From contig NZ_JBLXIJ010000002.1 in the NCBI RefSeq assembly GCF_048269545.1, forward strand, positions 62,001 through 126,000: a stretch of 64,000 nt of DNA. Direction: 5' to 3'. Below, in pieces: positions 16,307-24,212 of the stretch. This DNA is from Halpernia sp048269545. Lineage in GTDB: Bacteria; Bacteroidota; Bacteroidia; Flavobacteriales; Weeksellaceae. The position numbers were made by a program, and so were the translations under genes. Below the pieces are notes generated by a model. That model saw nothing but the letters and a program-made list of their open reading frames with translations, did no database searches and had not been told where the DNA came from. Within the stretch, counting starts at the first letter, position 1. Every line of letters begins with the position of its first letter.

Positions 16307-16381
16307 AGTCTTCCACTTCGCTCAGACGGACAATTGAAAACAAATGTTTTATATCAATTCAAAATGGGCGAAGTCGAAGTA
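16307..16381. repeat. Imperfect inverted repeat of the CTTCGACTTCGCTCAG type
   Basis: CTTCCACTTCGCTCAG (near 16310) and the reverse complement of GGGCGAAGTCGAAGTA (near 16366-16381) form imperfect arms with a smaller inner repeat CAATTGA/TCAATTC. It is GC-richer than its flanks. It lies between convergent genes (tag and the 54-residue protein) and probably acts as a terminator hairpin. Confidence 0.45.
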
Positions 16382-16546
16382 TTACTTTCTAAATTTTTCA
16401 ATAAAATATCTTACAATAAAAACAATTCCCATCGCTAGAAGAAATCCACGCAGAAAACTTAGAATTTCTCCTTCACCATAAATGAAAAGTAAAACGCTCG
16501 CCAAAAAAGCAAATATTCCTATATATAATTTGAAAATTTGTGGCAT
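16382..16546 (-). CDS. Small two-helix membrane protein, 54 residues
   Basis: This short frame encodes MPQIFKLYIGIFAFLASVLL.. through ..GFLLAMGIVFIVRYFIEKFRK, with two hydrophobic segments (about 6-22 and 31-47) separated by a polar YGEGE turn and a basic end. It starts 2 nt after the nucleoside phosphorylase stop, so it is probably translated from the same mRNA. I do not recognise the family. Support is the tight spacing, the in-frame start and the regular membrane pattern; there is no homology evidence. Confidence 0.6.
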   Translation of the reverse strand: MPQIFKLYIGIFAFLASVLLFIYGEGEILSFLRGFLLAMGIVFIVRYFIEKFRK

Positions 16547-16548
16547 TT

Positions 16549-17403
16549 TTATTTAATAATTCTTTCTAAAACGTACTCAATCATCATTTGTTCTGATTTT
16601 TTATGATCAGCTGAAAATTCTCCACGTCTTCTGTTCGCAATGATTGCAGCAATAGTTGTAGCTTCGTGACCTAATAATTTAGAAAGTCCATAAATAGCGG
16701 AAGTTTCCATTTCAAAATTAGAAATTCCAAGATTATTTAATTGCTCTAAAAACTGATCATCTAAAGCTTTTAAACGCAATTGTCTTCCTTGTGGCGCATA
16801 AAATCCAGGAAAAGTGGCTGTGTTTCCGATATATTTTGCATCACTAAATAATTCAGAATTTTTCTTAGACCAATCGGAAAAATAAAGCATTCCTTTTATT
16901 TTTTCATATGGAAAACCAGCCATAAATTTTTTAGAAAAATCATTTTCAAAATGATAATCTTGGTAAAAATGGAGGAGTCCGTCTAAACCAACCACATTTT
17001 CTGTGACCATTAAACTATCCACTTCAATGTCTGGATTAACACTACCACAAGTTCCCAATCTAAAAAGATTTAAACTTTTATGTTCTGTTTTAATTTCTTT
17101 TTTCTGTAAATCAATATTTACAAGCGCATCTAATTCATTTAATACAATATCAATATTTTCAGTGCCAATTCCGGTGGACATTACAGTAATTCTTTCACCA
17201 CGCAAAGTTCCCGTGTGCGTGTAAAATTCGCGTTTATTTTTGCGAACTTCTATAATATCAAAATATTTTGAAACTTTTGGAACACGATCTGGATCACCAA
17301 CTAAAATAATTTTTTCTGCCAAATCTTCTGGCAATAAATTTAAGTGATATACACTTCCGTCTTCATTTAACACCAATTCTGATGCAGCTAATTTATTTAT
17401 CAT
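16549..17403 (-). CDS. Nucleoside phosphorylase (uridine phosphorylase-like)
   Basis: 284 residues of the PNP/UDP phosphorylase family. The phosphate-binding GDPDRVPKVSKYF (37-49), STGIGTENIDIVLNEL, LGTCGSVNPDIEVDSLMV and the ribose-binding Glu pair in FEMETSAIYGLSKLLGH are present. It splits a nucleoside with phosphate into base and ribose-1-phosphate for salvage. Overall pattern is closest to uridine phosphorylase; the exact base is inferred. It precedes the 54-residue membrane protein by 2 nt and follows the eIF1-like gene on the same strand after 70 nt. Confidence 0.88.
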   Translation of the reverse strand: MINKLAASELVLNEDGSVYHLNLLPEDLAEKIILVGDPDRVPKVSKYFDIIEVRKNKREFYTHTGTLRGERITVMSTGIGTENIDIVLNELDALVNIDLQKKEIKTEHKSLNLFRLGTCGSVNPDIEVDSLMVTENVVGLDGLLHFYQDYHFENDFSKKFMAGFPYEKIKGMLYFSDWSKKNSELFSDAKYIGNTATFPGFYAPQGRQLRLKALDDQFLEQLNNLGISNFEMETSAIYGLSKLLGHEATTIAAIIANRRRGEFSADHKKSEQMMIEYVLERIIK

Positions 17404-17473
17404 AATTTTTTATTTATTTAATTTTTAAAAGAGACAAAAAGATAATCGATTTTTAAATTACTCATACTTATTT

Positions 17474-17797
17474 TTACCCTCCAACTCGTTTCACTTTATA
17501 ACCCATTTCCTGCAACATTTTCATTATTTTATCTCGGTTATCGCCTTGTATAATTATGGTTCCGTCTTTTTCAGAACCACCAATTCCCAATTTAATTTTA
17601 ATTTTTTTAGAAATAATTTTTAAATCTGCGTCGCTTCCTTCAAAACCTTCTATTAAAGTAACAGGTTTTCCGTGTCTTCCTTTTTTTTCAAATTTACAAA
17701 TAAGTGGTTCTATTTGTACAAATTTTTCTTCAGGCATTTCAAATTCCTGTTCTTCGTGTTCTGGGAATAGATTTTTTAATTGATCTCTTAAATCCAT
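17474..17797 (-). CDS. SUI1/YciH family translation factor (eIF1-like)
   Basis: 107 residues. The C-terminal half is an SUI1 domain (KKGRHGKPVTLIEGFEG, LKIISKKIKIKLGIGGSEKDGTIIIQGDNRDKIMKMLQEMGY). The N-terminal half is an acidic linker (LFPEHEEQEFEMPEEKF). Relatives in E. coli (YciH) influence start-site fidelity under some conditions; the role in Bacteroidota is not defined. It is a single gene divergent from the pseudouridine synthase. Confidence 0.88.
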   Translation of the reverse strand: MDLRDQLKNLFPEHEEQEFEMPEEKFVQIEPLICKFEKKGRHGKPVTLIEGFEGSDADLKIISKKIKIKLGIGGSEKDGTIIIQGDNRDKIMKMLQEMGYKVKRVGG

Positions 17798-17855
17798 TAT
17801 AATTTTTGGTTAAAGAATGTAAATTTAGTAATAAAAAATATCGTAGCGAAATCTG

Positions 17856-17863
17856 TATCTTTG
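17856..17863 (+). promoter_or_regulatory. -7 promoter element (TATCTTTG) of the pseudouridine synthase gene
   Basis: TATCTTTGC lies 16 nt before the ATG at 17880, giving a short predicted leader. It matches TAnnTTTG; no TTG -33 at ideal spacing. Confidence 0.55.
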
Positions 17864-17879
17864 CAAAAATATTCAGACA

Positions 17880-18959
17880 ATGAGCAGAGAACGCAAAACA
17901 GGATCAAACAACCGAAAGCCAGCCAAAACTTCTAAACCAAAATCATCGGAACGTCCTGCGAAACCAAGAACTGAAAAAAAAATAGAGAAAAGAGAACCAA
18001 GACTTTTAAATAACTCAGAAGTAAACTCTTTTGAGAAATCATTTACAGCAAAACCTAGCCGCTCTTCGGGAAAAAGAGTAGGAAAATCCTTTGACAGTAG
18101 TGCGAAATTTGAAAAAGGCAATTACCAAGCAGGTTCCAAAAAAGTTTTCAAGAATTTTGATAAAAACTTTGGAAAAGATATGAGTGCTGAAAAAACCAAA
18201 TCTTTTGTATTAAAAAGAAGATTTGATAAAATCGCAAATGAAATTCCAAAAGACACAATCCGACTGAATAAATATATTGCAAATTCTGGAATTTGCAGTA
18301 GAAGAGAAGCAGATGAATTAATCACGCAAGGTTTAGTAGAAGTCAACGGAAAAGTAACTACAGAAATGGGTTATCAAGTGGAGAAAACAGATAGAGTTGT
18401 TTTTGATGGAAATAGCATCACGCCAGAAAAACCAGTTTATGTTTTATTAAATAAACCAAAAGGTTACATTTCTACAACAAAAGATGAAAAAGCGAGAAAA
18501 ACTGTAATGGATTTGGTTGCAAATGCATCGCCTTACAGAACTTTCCCAGTTGGAAGATTAGACAGACAAACAACTGGCGTAATTTTACTAACGAATGACG
18601 GACATATTACTAAAAAATTAACACATCCTTCATTTAATTTAAAGAAAATATACCACGTAACTTTAGATAGAAAACTAACCAATGCAGATTTGCAACAGAT
18701 AAAAGACGGCGTTCGTTTGGAAGAAGGTGTTGCAGAAGTTGATAGTATTTCTTTTATCGAAGGAAAACCAAAAAATGAAGTAGGAATAGAACTTCACATC
18801 GGTTGGAATAGAGTAGTGCGAAGAATTTTTAGAAAATTAGGTTACGAAGTTGAAGGTTTAGATCGCGTAATGTTTGCGGGTTTAACTAAGAAAAATATCA
18901 AACGTGGACATTGGAGAATTTTAACGGAATTAGAAGTTAATACTTTGAAAATGCTTTAA
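17880..18959 (+). CDS. RluB/RsuA-family rRNA pseudouridine synthase with long basic N-terminus
   Basis: It isomerises a uridine in rRNA. The 359 residues consist of a basic, disordered extension (1-120, rich in Lys, Arg, Ser), an S4 RNA-binding domain (IRLNKYIANSGICSRREAD.., 127-176) and the catalytic domain with VLLNKPKG (188-195) and the catalytic Asp228 in PVGRLDRQTTG. The final motif GWNRVVRRIFRKLGYEV is typical of the RsuA/RluB/RluE/RluF group. The E. coli RluB target is 23S U2605; here the exact site is inferred. It is followed after 5 nt by the thioredoxin-like gene. Confidence 0.9.
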   Translation: MSRERKTGSNNRKPAKTSKPKSSERPAKPRTEKKIEKREPRLLNNSEVNSFEKSFTAKPSRSSGKRVGKSFDSSAKFEKGNYQAGSKKVFKNFDKNFGKDMSAEKTKSFVLKRRFDKIANEIPKDTIRLNKYIANSGICSRREADELITQGLVEVNGKVTTEMGYQVEKTDRVVFDGNSITPEKPVYVLLNKPKGYISTTKDEKARKTVMDLVANASPYRTFPVGRLDRQTTGVILLTNDGHITKKLTHPSFNLKKIYHVTLDRKLTNADLQQIKDGVRLEEGVAEVDSISFIEGKPKNEVGIELHIGWNRVVRRIFRKLGYEVEGLDRVMFAGLTKKNIKRGHWRILTELEVNTLKML

Positions 18960-18964
18960 AGTTT

Positions 18965-20293
18965 ATGAAGAAACTGTTCTTATTAATTTTGTTTATTTCT
19001 AACGTCTTCTTTTTTGCACAACAGAAAAAGAAAACAAGGAATAATAAGCCATTTTCTACGGAAAAAAAGATAGAAAACAATGGTTATAATATTAATATCA
19101 TTACAGAAAACACCGAAAATACAACCTTATATTTAAAAATTTTCAAAGGAAATACTAAAACTACTTTTGTTTTAGATAGCGCTAAAATAGTAGAAAACAA
19201 TCATAAAATTGTTTTAAAAAATCCAAATTCCCTTATAAGTTTTCCTGCACTTTTATCTTCAAAAGATAAAAACAATTCGGTAATGCTTTTTGTGCAAAAT
19301 GGTGTAAAAATAGATTTAATTTTAAAAGATAAAATTTTAAATGATATTATAGCAAAAGATTCTTTAAATAAAGATTTCATTGCATATCAAAAGGAAAATG
19401 ATGCTCAAAGAAAGATACTTTTAGCAAAAAAAATGTTGAAAATTTATCCCGATGATGCAGTAAAAACTTTCTTCAATTTTGAGCTGGTTCGATTGCAAGC
19501 AAATAATAAAAATGAAAGAGAAAAAACGATAAAAAATGTAGAAAAAGAATTAAATTTTTCAAATAAAAATATTCCCATAATGCCCAATTCTTATGTGTTT
19601 TTAAATGAATATTTTAAAGCATCAAGTAATTATTTTACGAGTGTAGATAATATTTTTAAAGGAATAAATTGTGAGAATGGAAATTATACATTTTACATAA
19701 ATTGGATGCTAAAAAATTTAGAATTTAGAAATTCTAAAGGTGAAGATGTAAAATCCAATTATCTTTATTTGCTTAATAATTATCTGCAAAAACCCAATTG
19801 TGAAAAAAAATTAGAAGCAGAAGTTACTATTGTAAAAAATAATTTGAATGAATTTAAATCAGTTCGTTTAGGGAATCCACTTCCGGATTTTAAAGTTAAA
19901 GATATTTCAGGTAAAATATTTGATTTTAATCAATATTTAAAAGACAATAAAAACATTACTATCTTAATATTTTTTGATCCAAATTGTGAACATTGTATTG
20001 AATCCGTTCCCGAAAGAGTAAAAAGAATTGATGAAATAGAGTCTCAATTAAAAGTAAAATTTAATAAAATCGCAGTTATGTACATTGGTGTGGAAAGTGA
20101 ATGGAAAGGTTTTATAAATAATGCGCATTTAGAAAATTGGTTAAATGTAACTTCTGGAGATCAAAAAAAATCAATCCCAAGTTTAATACCAATTTCAGGA
20201 ACTCCCACATATTTTATTTTAGATAAAGATGGAAACCTTTTGGCGAAAAATTATAATGAACCATTATTATTAAATGAAGTAGAGAAAGATTAA
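18965..20293 (+). CDS. Exported TlpA-like thiol-disulfide protein
   Basis: 442 residues with a signal peptide (MKKLFLLILFISNVFFFAQ). Residues 45-295 form a Bacteroidota-type N-terminal region resembling DUF4369/DUF5106, mostly helical after residue 130. Residues 300-442 are a thioredoxin fold (GNPLPDFKVKDISGK, IFFDPNCEHCIESVP) with active site C341-E-H-C344 and the cis-Pro in SGTPTYFILD. It probably reduces or isomerises disulfides in the periplasm or at the outer membrane. It overlaps nothing, sits 5 nt after the pseudouridine synthase and converges on pncA with a 16-nt gap and no obvious terminator. Confidence 0.85.
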   Translation: MKKLFLLILFISNVFFFAQQKKKTRNNKPFSTEKKIENNGYNINIITENTENTTLYLKIFKGNTKTTFVLDSAKIVENNHKIVLKNPNSLISFPALLSSKDKNNSVMLFVQNGVKIDLILKDKILNDIIAKDSLNKDFIAYQKENDAQRKILLAKKMLKIYPDDAVKTFFNFELVRLQANNKNEREKTIKNVEKELNFSNKNIPIMPNSYVFLNEYFKASSNYFTSVDNIFKGINCENGNYTFYINWMLKNLEFRNSKGEDVKSNYLYLLNNYLQKPNCEKKLEAEVTIVKNNLNEFKSVRLGNPLPDFKVKDISGKIFDFNQYLKDNKNITILIFFDPNCEHCIESVPERVKRIDEIESQLKVKFNKIAVMYIGVESEWKGFINNAHLENWLNVTSGDQKKSIPSLIPISGTPTYFILDKDGNLLAKNYNEPLLLNEVEKD

Positions 20294-20309
20294 ATATCCA
20301 GATAATCGC

Positions 20310-20915
20310 TTAGCCTAAAATAGTAACTGTATTTTTTGCCAATTCATAAATTGTATTTTTAGCACTTTCTGGTTTTAAGTTTACAGCTTTAGTTCCGTTA
20401 AAATGTAAACAAGTGATAAAGCCTTCTTTTACAGCGTCTAAACAAGTATATTTCACACAATAATCTAAAGCCAAACCTACAATTTCTACCAATTCAATAT
20501 CGTGGTATTTTAAAAAATCTGACAATCCCGTTTTTACGAAATGATTGTTGTCTTGAAATCCACTATAACTATCAAATTCAGGATTTTTACCTTTCTGAAT
20601 AATGTGCGTTACTTTTTCCCGATTTAAATCCTTATGAAATTCTGCACCAAAACTTCCTTGAACGCAATGATCTGGCCACATAAATTGTGGAATTCCATTT
20701 AGAATAATAGTATCTCCAACTTTTTTTCCATTATTACTTGCAAAACTTTTATGATTTTGTGGATGCCAATCTTGAGTTAAAACAATTTGCTCATATTTAT
20801 TTTCTTCCATTAAAAGATTAATGTATGGAATAATAGAATTGGCTTCTGGAACAGCTAAAGCACCATTTTCGCAAAAATCATTTTGAACATCTACAATTAT
20901 CAAGGCTTTTTTCAT
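20310..20915 (-). CDS. pncA: Nicotinamidase
   Basis: It hydrolyses nicotinamide to nicotinate for NAD salvage. The 201 residues carry the catalytic triad of the isochorismatase-like fold: D9 in IIVDVQNDF, a Lys in the QKGKNPEFDSYSGF loop (108 or 110) and C153 in GLALDYCVKYT. Metal ligands D49, H51 and H55 lie in TQDWHPQNH, and the WPDHCVQGS motif (80-88) is typical of PncA. A single gene with its own well-spaced promoter. Confidence 0.94.
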   Translation of the reverse strand: MKKALIIVDVQNDFCENGALAVPEANSIIPYINLLMEENKYEQIVLTQDWHPQNHKSFASNNGKKVGDTIILNGIPQFMWPDHCVQGSFGAEFHKDLNREKVTHIIQKGKNPEFDSYSGFQDNNHFVKTGLSDFLKYHDIELVEIVGLALDYCVKYTCLDAVKEGFITCLHFNGTKAVNLKPESAKNTIYELAKNTVTILG

Positions 20916-20941
20916 AACTATTTTTTATATTTTATCTTCTG

Positions 20942-20974
20942 CAAAATTAAATCCATTAAGTATAAATATGACAA
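20942..20974 (-). promoter_or_regulatory. pncA: Promoter of pncA (TTG-N22-TAATTTTG)
   Basis: On the minus strand TTG (20974-20972) is separated by 22 bp from TAATTTTG (20949-20942), matching the Bacteroidota consensus TTG-N17-23-TAnnTTTG. The ATG is 27 nt after the -7 box. One of the best complete promoters in the window. Confidence 0.6.
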
Positions 20975-21107
20975 ATCGGCAAGAAATAGATATAAATCCT
21001 TTTTAAATTTAATATTATGAAGTTTGCCATAATTTAAAATTAAAAATACTAACAGAAATTATTTAAATTTCATTAAATTAGAGCTTTTAAAAATAAAATT
21101 TAAAATT

Positions 21108-21503
21108 ATGGGCTTTTTTAATCAGTTTTTCGGAGATAATGGTGAATCAAAAATTGAAAAAAATTTGTGGCAGGACATTGAAAGTGTAGATGAATATCGT
21201 GAAGCGAAAAATAAATCTTTTGAAAAACCGGTATTATTTTTTAAACACTCTACAACTTGCTTTATCAGCAAAGCGGTTAAGAAGAATTTAGAAAAGCAAA
21301 TTGATCAATCTGAAGATAAAAATAAAGTGGATTTATATTATTTAGATTTATTGCATTTCCGACCTATTTCTAATTTAATGGCAAATGATTTAAACGTTGT
21401 TCATCAAAGTCCGCAAGCAATATTAATTAAAAATGGCGAAGTAAAATATAATGCGTCTCATGAAAATATAGATTTCCAAGATATAATAAAAACTTTAGAA
21501 TAA
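21108..21503 (+). CDS. brxC: Monothiol bacilliredoxin (YtxJ/BrxC family)
   Basis: 131 residues with a thioredoxin-like fold and the single active-site cysteine C51 in KHSTTCFISKA, the BrxC/YtxJ signature. The family removes bacillithiol from S-bacillithiolated proteins, implying that this organism makes bacillithiol; no bsh genes are in the window. The end (SPQAILIKNGEVKYNASHENI) with its cis-Pro is typical. The stop TAA is directly followed by the TTG start of the Crp-family regulator, so the two are probably translated together. Confidence 0.85.
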   Translation: MGFFNQFFGDNGESKIEKNLWQDIESVDEYREAKNKSFEKPVLFFKHSTTCFISKAVKKNLEKQIDQSEDKNKVDLYYLDLLHFRPISNLMANDLNVVHQSPQAILIKNGEVKYNASHENIDFQDIIKTLE

Positions 21504-22085
21504 TTGGAAAATTTTCAGTCTTATTTAGTCAAAATTTTAGCAGTTTCTTCAGAAGATGTTGAAAATTGCGAGCAGTTTTATTCGAAAAAAAAAGTTGAAA
21601 AAGGTGAGTTTTTACTTCGTGAAGGCGAAGCATGTAATGATACTTTTTATGTAGAAAAAGGTTTGCTCCGAATGTTTTCTATTGATAAAAATGGTAAAGA
21701 ACACATCATCCAATTTGCTCCAGAAAGTTGGATAATTGCAGATAGAACTAGCCAAATTTTTCGAGAAGAATCTCATTATTACATTGATGCTGTAGAAGAA
21801 AGTGAAATTGCAATTTTGCCGCCAGATTTCTTTTTCAATATTTTTAAAAATAATCCAGAAGTTTCTGGTAATAATTATAAATTAATGAGCAATCACATTC
21901 GTTCGCTTCAAAAAAGAATTAATCAATTACTCGGTGCAACTGCAGAAGAACGCTATTTGGATTTTCTAAAAATGTATCCAAATGTTTTTCAACGTGTTCC
22001 ACAATGGATGGTTGCAAGTTATCTTGGAATTACACCCGAAAGTTTGAGCAGAGTACGAAAAGAATTAACAAAGAAAAAATCTTAA
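21504..22085 (+). CDS. Crp/Fnr-family transcriptional regulator
   Basis: 193 residues: a cyclic-nucleotide-binding-type beta barrel (about 25-115, KGEFLLREGEACNDTFYVEKGLLRMF split as usual), a dimer helix (130-145) and a short helix-turn-helix (VPQWMVASYLGITPESLSRVRKEL). The Crp residues that bind cAMP phosphate are not evident, so the ligand is unknown. The start is TTG at 21504, abutting the brxC stop with no gap; MENFQSYL is the family's normal N-terminus and no ATG lies nearby. Linkage to bacilliredoxin hints at a redox or stress role (inference). Confidence 0.85.
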   Translation: MENFQSYLVKILAVSSEDVENCEQFYSKKKVEKGEFLLREGEACNDTFYVEKGLLRMFSIDKNGKEHIIQFAPESWIIADRTSQIFREESHYYIDAVEESEIAILPPDFFFNIFKNNPEVSGNNYKLMSNHIRSLQKRINQLLGATAEERYLDFLKMYPNVFQRVPQWMVASYLGITPESLSRVRKELTKKKS

Positions 22086-22229
22086 AATTGAATAATAAGA
22101 AAGCAGAATATCTAAAAAAAGTAGATGATTTTGTAAATAATTTTGAGGCTTAAAAGGCAGTTTTTGTTTTTCAGTGAAGATCTAAATTTATTGAATTTTC
22201 GTAAATACTGTTACAAGTAAAATTTGTTA

Positions 22230-22237
22230 TACCTTTG
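22230..22237 (+). promoter_or_regulatory. -7 promoter element (TACCTTTG) of the copper cluster
   Basis: TACCTTTG matches TAnnTTTG and lies 19 nt before the TTG start at 22257. It rules out the TTG codon further upstream at 22224 as start, since transcription would begin downstream of it. Confidence 0.5.
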
Positions 22238-22256
22238 TAATTGTAAAATTAAATTT

Positions 22257-22634
22257 TTGAAAAAATTTCTTGTCATATTGCTCACTTTCTTCTATTTCGG
22301 AACTTCTTCCGGAATGGTTTTTAAGTTGCATCAATGTTTAGAAAGTATTTCAATTTTTACTGGAAATTCTGATAAGACTTGTGACTTATGTAAATCTGAA
22401 AAGAAAAAAGATTGCTGTAAAACTCATTTTAAAATTTTAAAAACAAGCGATGCTCAAAAAGCCGATTTGCTACAGATTAATTTTTTAAAATATATTGCAC
22501 TTCTTCCTAAAACTGAATTTTCAGAACCTTTTTCAAAAATTTTAACATCGAACTTTTCTTCTGTTCGTATTAATGCACCGCCCGAAAATAGGGAAGTCGC
22601 ACTTTTTATTCGCCATCGTAATTTTAGAATTTAG
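22257..22634 (+). CDS. HYC_CC_PP family exported protein
   Basis: 125 residues from a TTG start (MKKFLVILLTFFYFGTSSG signal peptide). The three signature elements are visible: H25-Q-C27 (the HYC position), cysteine pairs C42-x2-C45 and C53-C54, and PP in NAPPEN near residue 110. The family is Bacteroidota-specific and found beside copper or heavy-metal export genes; the clustered Cys and His suggest metal binding, not proven. It is the first gene of the copper group, 103 nt before the DUF3347 pair, with a weak hairpin in that gap (CCCA..TGGG). Confidence 0.8.
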   Translation: MKKFLVILLTFFYFGTSSGMVFKLHQCLESISIFTGNSDKTCDLCKSEKKKDCCKTHFKILKTSDAQKADLLQINFLKYIALLPKTEFSEPFSKILTSNFSSVRINAPPENREVALFIRHRNFRI

Positions 22635-22737
22635 AATAATTTCGTCCCATTTTTAAATAATTTGGGATGTAAAATCATGTCTCGGAATTTCTATTTCCGA
22701 CAAAAAAATAATTCTAAACAATCTAAAATTTATTACA

Positions 22738-23208
22738 ATGAAAAAATTAATTTTCACTACACTTTTTACAGTTTTATCTGTATTTACTATTTCTGCACAA
22801 AAAAATGATGCTTCAATAACTAAACTTTTTCAAAATTATTTGAGTATTAAAAATGCCTTGGTTGCAGATAATTCTGACGACGCTTCAAAAGCAGCCAATG
22901 AATTTATAAAATCTGCTTCTATGATTGATTTTAAAATCCTTTCTGAAGGAAATATAAACGTACTCAGAAAAGACGCTTCCCAAATTGCAGATAGTAGAAG
23001 TATAGATTCTCAACGTGAATCTTTTGATCATTTATCTCAAAATATGATTAATATTTCGCAGAAATTTAAACTGTCAGATAAATCAATTTTTGTACAATAT
23101 TGTCCGATGGCAAAAGCAAGTTGGTTAAGTTCTGAAAAAGTTATTAAAAATCCTTTTTATGGAAGTTCTATGTTGTCTTGTGGAAGTGTAAAATCTGAAA
23201 TTAAATAA
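22738..23208 (+). CDS. DUF3347 protein, first of a tandem pair
   Basis: 156 residues with a signal peptide (MKKLIFTTLFTVLSVFTISAQ) and the DUF3347 helical domain. The C-terminal motif QYCPMAKASWLSSEKVIKNP..MLSCGSV holds C122, M124, M145 and C148, a plausible Cu(I) site. The same motif ends many Bacteroidota Cus-type export adaptors. It is followed after 2 nt by a lipoprotein paralogue, pointing to duplication. Likely a periplasmic copper chaperone or scavenger (inference from family and neighbours). Confidence 0.85.
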   Translation: MKKLIFTTLFTVLSVFTISAQKNDASITKLFQNYLSIKNALVADNSDDASKAANEFIKSASMIDFKILSEGNINVLRKDASQIADSRSIDSQRESFDHLSQNMINISQKFKLSDKSIFVQYCPMAKASWLSSEKVIKNPFYGSSMLSCGSVKSEIK

Positions 23209-23210
23209 TT

Positions 23211-23756
23211 ATGAAAAATATACTTTTAACAACATTATTGCTTTTAAGTTTTATTTCTTGCGATAATAAAAAGAATTCAGAAAAAACGGTTTCAGAAAAA
23301 ATGGAATCCAATCAACCGGAAAAAAATAATTCTTTTGAATCTTTAGTTAATAATTATCTTTCGATGAAAGACGCATTAACAGAAGGTGATGCGAATAAAA
23401 CGGCAGATTTTGGCAAGAAAATGTTTGCAAATTCTAAAGTTTTGCTTAATGATCCACAAAATAAAAATGGAGATGTTTCTGATATTTTAAGCGATATAGA
23501 AGAAAATGCAGAACATATTTCAGAAAGTGCGGATAAAATACACCACCAAAGAGAACATTTTTCAATTTTGACAAAAGATTTTGAAGATTTAGTAGCACTA
23601 AAACCTTATGCAAAAACCTTGTATAAAGATTTCTGTCCGATGTATAACGACAATAAAGGCGCTTATTGGTTGAGTGACCAAAAGGAAATTAACAATCCTT
23701 ATGATCCTACAATGAAAAATTGTGGTGAAGTGAAACAAGTGATTTCAGCAAAATGA
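23211..23756 (+). CDS. DUF3347 lipoprotein, second of the tandem pair
   Basis: 181 residues. The lipobox LSFISC places C17 as the lipidated cysteine, so it is membrane-anchored, unlike its soluble neighbour. The DUF3347 domain ends with DFCPMYNDNKGAYWLS..MKNCGEV, with C142 and C171 equivalent to the metal-site cysteines of the first copy, but NPFYG has diverged to NPYDP. Its stop overlaps the next start by 4 nt (ATGA), so translation is coupled. Confidence 0.85.
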   Translation: MKNILLTTLLLLSFISCDNKKNSEKTVSEKMESNQPEKNNSFESLVNNYLSMKDALTEGDANKTADFGKKMFANSKVLLNDPQNKNGDVSDILSDIEENAEHISESADKIHHQREHFSILTKDFEDLVALKPYAKTLYKDFCPMYNDNKGAYWLSDQKEINNPYDPTMKNCGEVKQVISAK

Positions 23757-24208
23757 AAAAGTTGAAATATGCAATAATCTTTTTTGTGTTATTATTTATC
23801 TCACTACAGTTCATCCCTTTTTCTTTTAAAAATAGTGGCGTTGCAACAAACAGTTTTGAAAAAAAATTAAATGTACCGCCACTTATTTTAAATCAGTTGA
23901 AAACTTCGTGTTTTGATTGTCATAGTAATAATACAAATTATCCAATTTATTCAAAATTTCAGCCTTTTAACTATTATTTAAATAGTCATATTAAAGAAGG
24001 AAAAGATAAGCTGAATTTTGATGAATTCTCTGATTATTCTATCCGAAAGTTGAATACAAAATTGGGTGAAATAACTTCACAATTAGAGAAAAACAAAATG
24101 CCTTTAAGCAGTTATACTTTTATTCATCAAAGTGCGAAATTGTCTTCTGAAAAAAATCAAGAACTAATAAACTGGTTCAAATTAAAACAAAATCAATTAA
24201 AATTTTAA
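23753..24208 (+). CDS. Haem-binding domain protein (haem_bd, CxxCH)
   Basis: 151 residues with an N-terminal membrane anchor or signal (KYAIIFFVLLFISLQFIPF) and a c-type haem site C53-F-D-C56-H57, followed by the haem_bd pattern NNTNYPIYSKFQPF..HIKEGKDKLNFDEF..KMPLSSYTFIHQSAKLS. Distal ligand candidates are the Met in NKMP or the His in FIHQ. It begins inside the last codon of the preceding gene. Probably passes electrons in the periplasm; a role with the multicopper oxidase is inferred from order. Confidence 0.88.
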   Translation: MKKLKYAIIFFVLLFISLQFIPFSFKNSGVATNSFEKKLNVPPLILNQLKTSCFDCHSNNTNYPIYSKFQPFNYYLNSHIKEGKDKLNFDEFSDYSIRKLNTKLGEITSQLEKNKMPLSSYTFIHQSAKLSSEKNQELINWFKLKQNQLKF

Positions 24209-24212
24209 AATT

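Noticed and set aside
22224..22256. Earlier TTG start for the HYC_CC_PP protein (MLYLCNCKIKF)
   Set aside because: It overlaps the -7 box TACCTTTG at 22230 and would put residues before the signal peptide.
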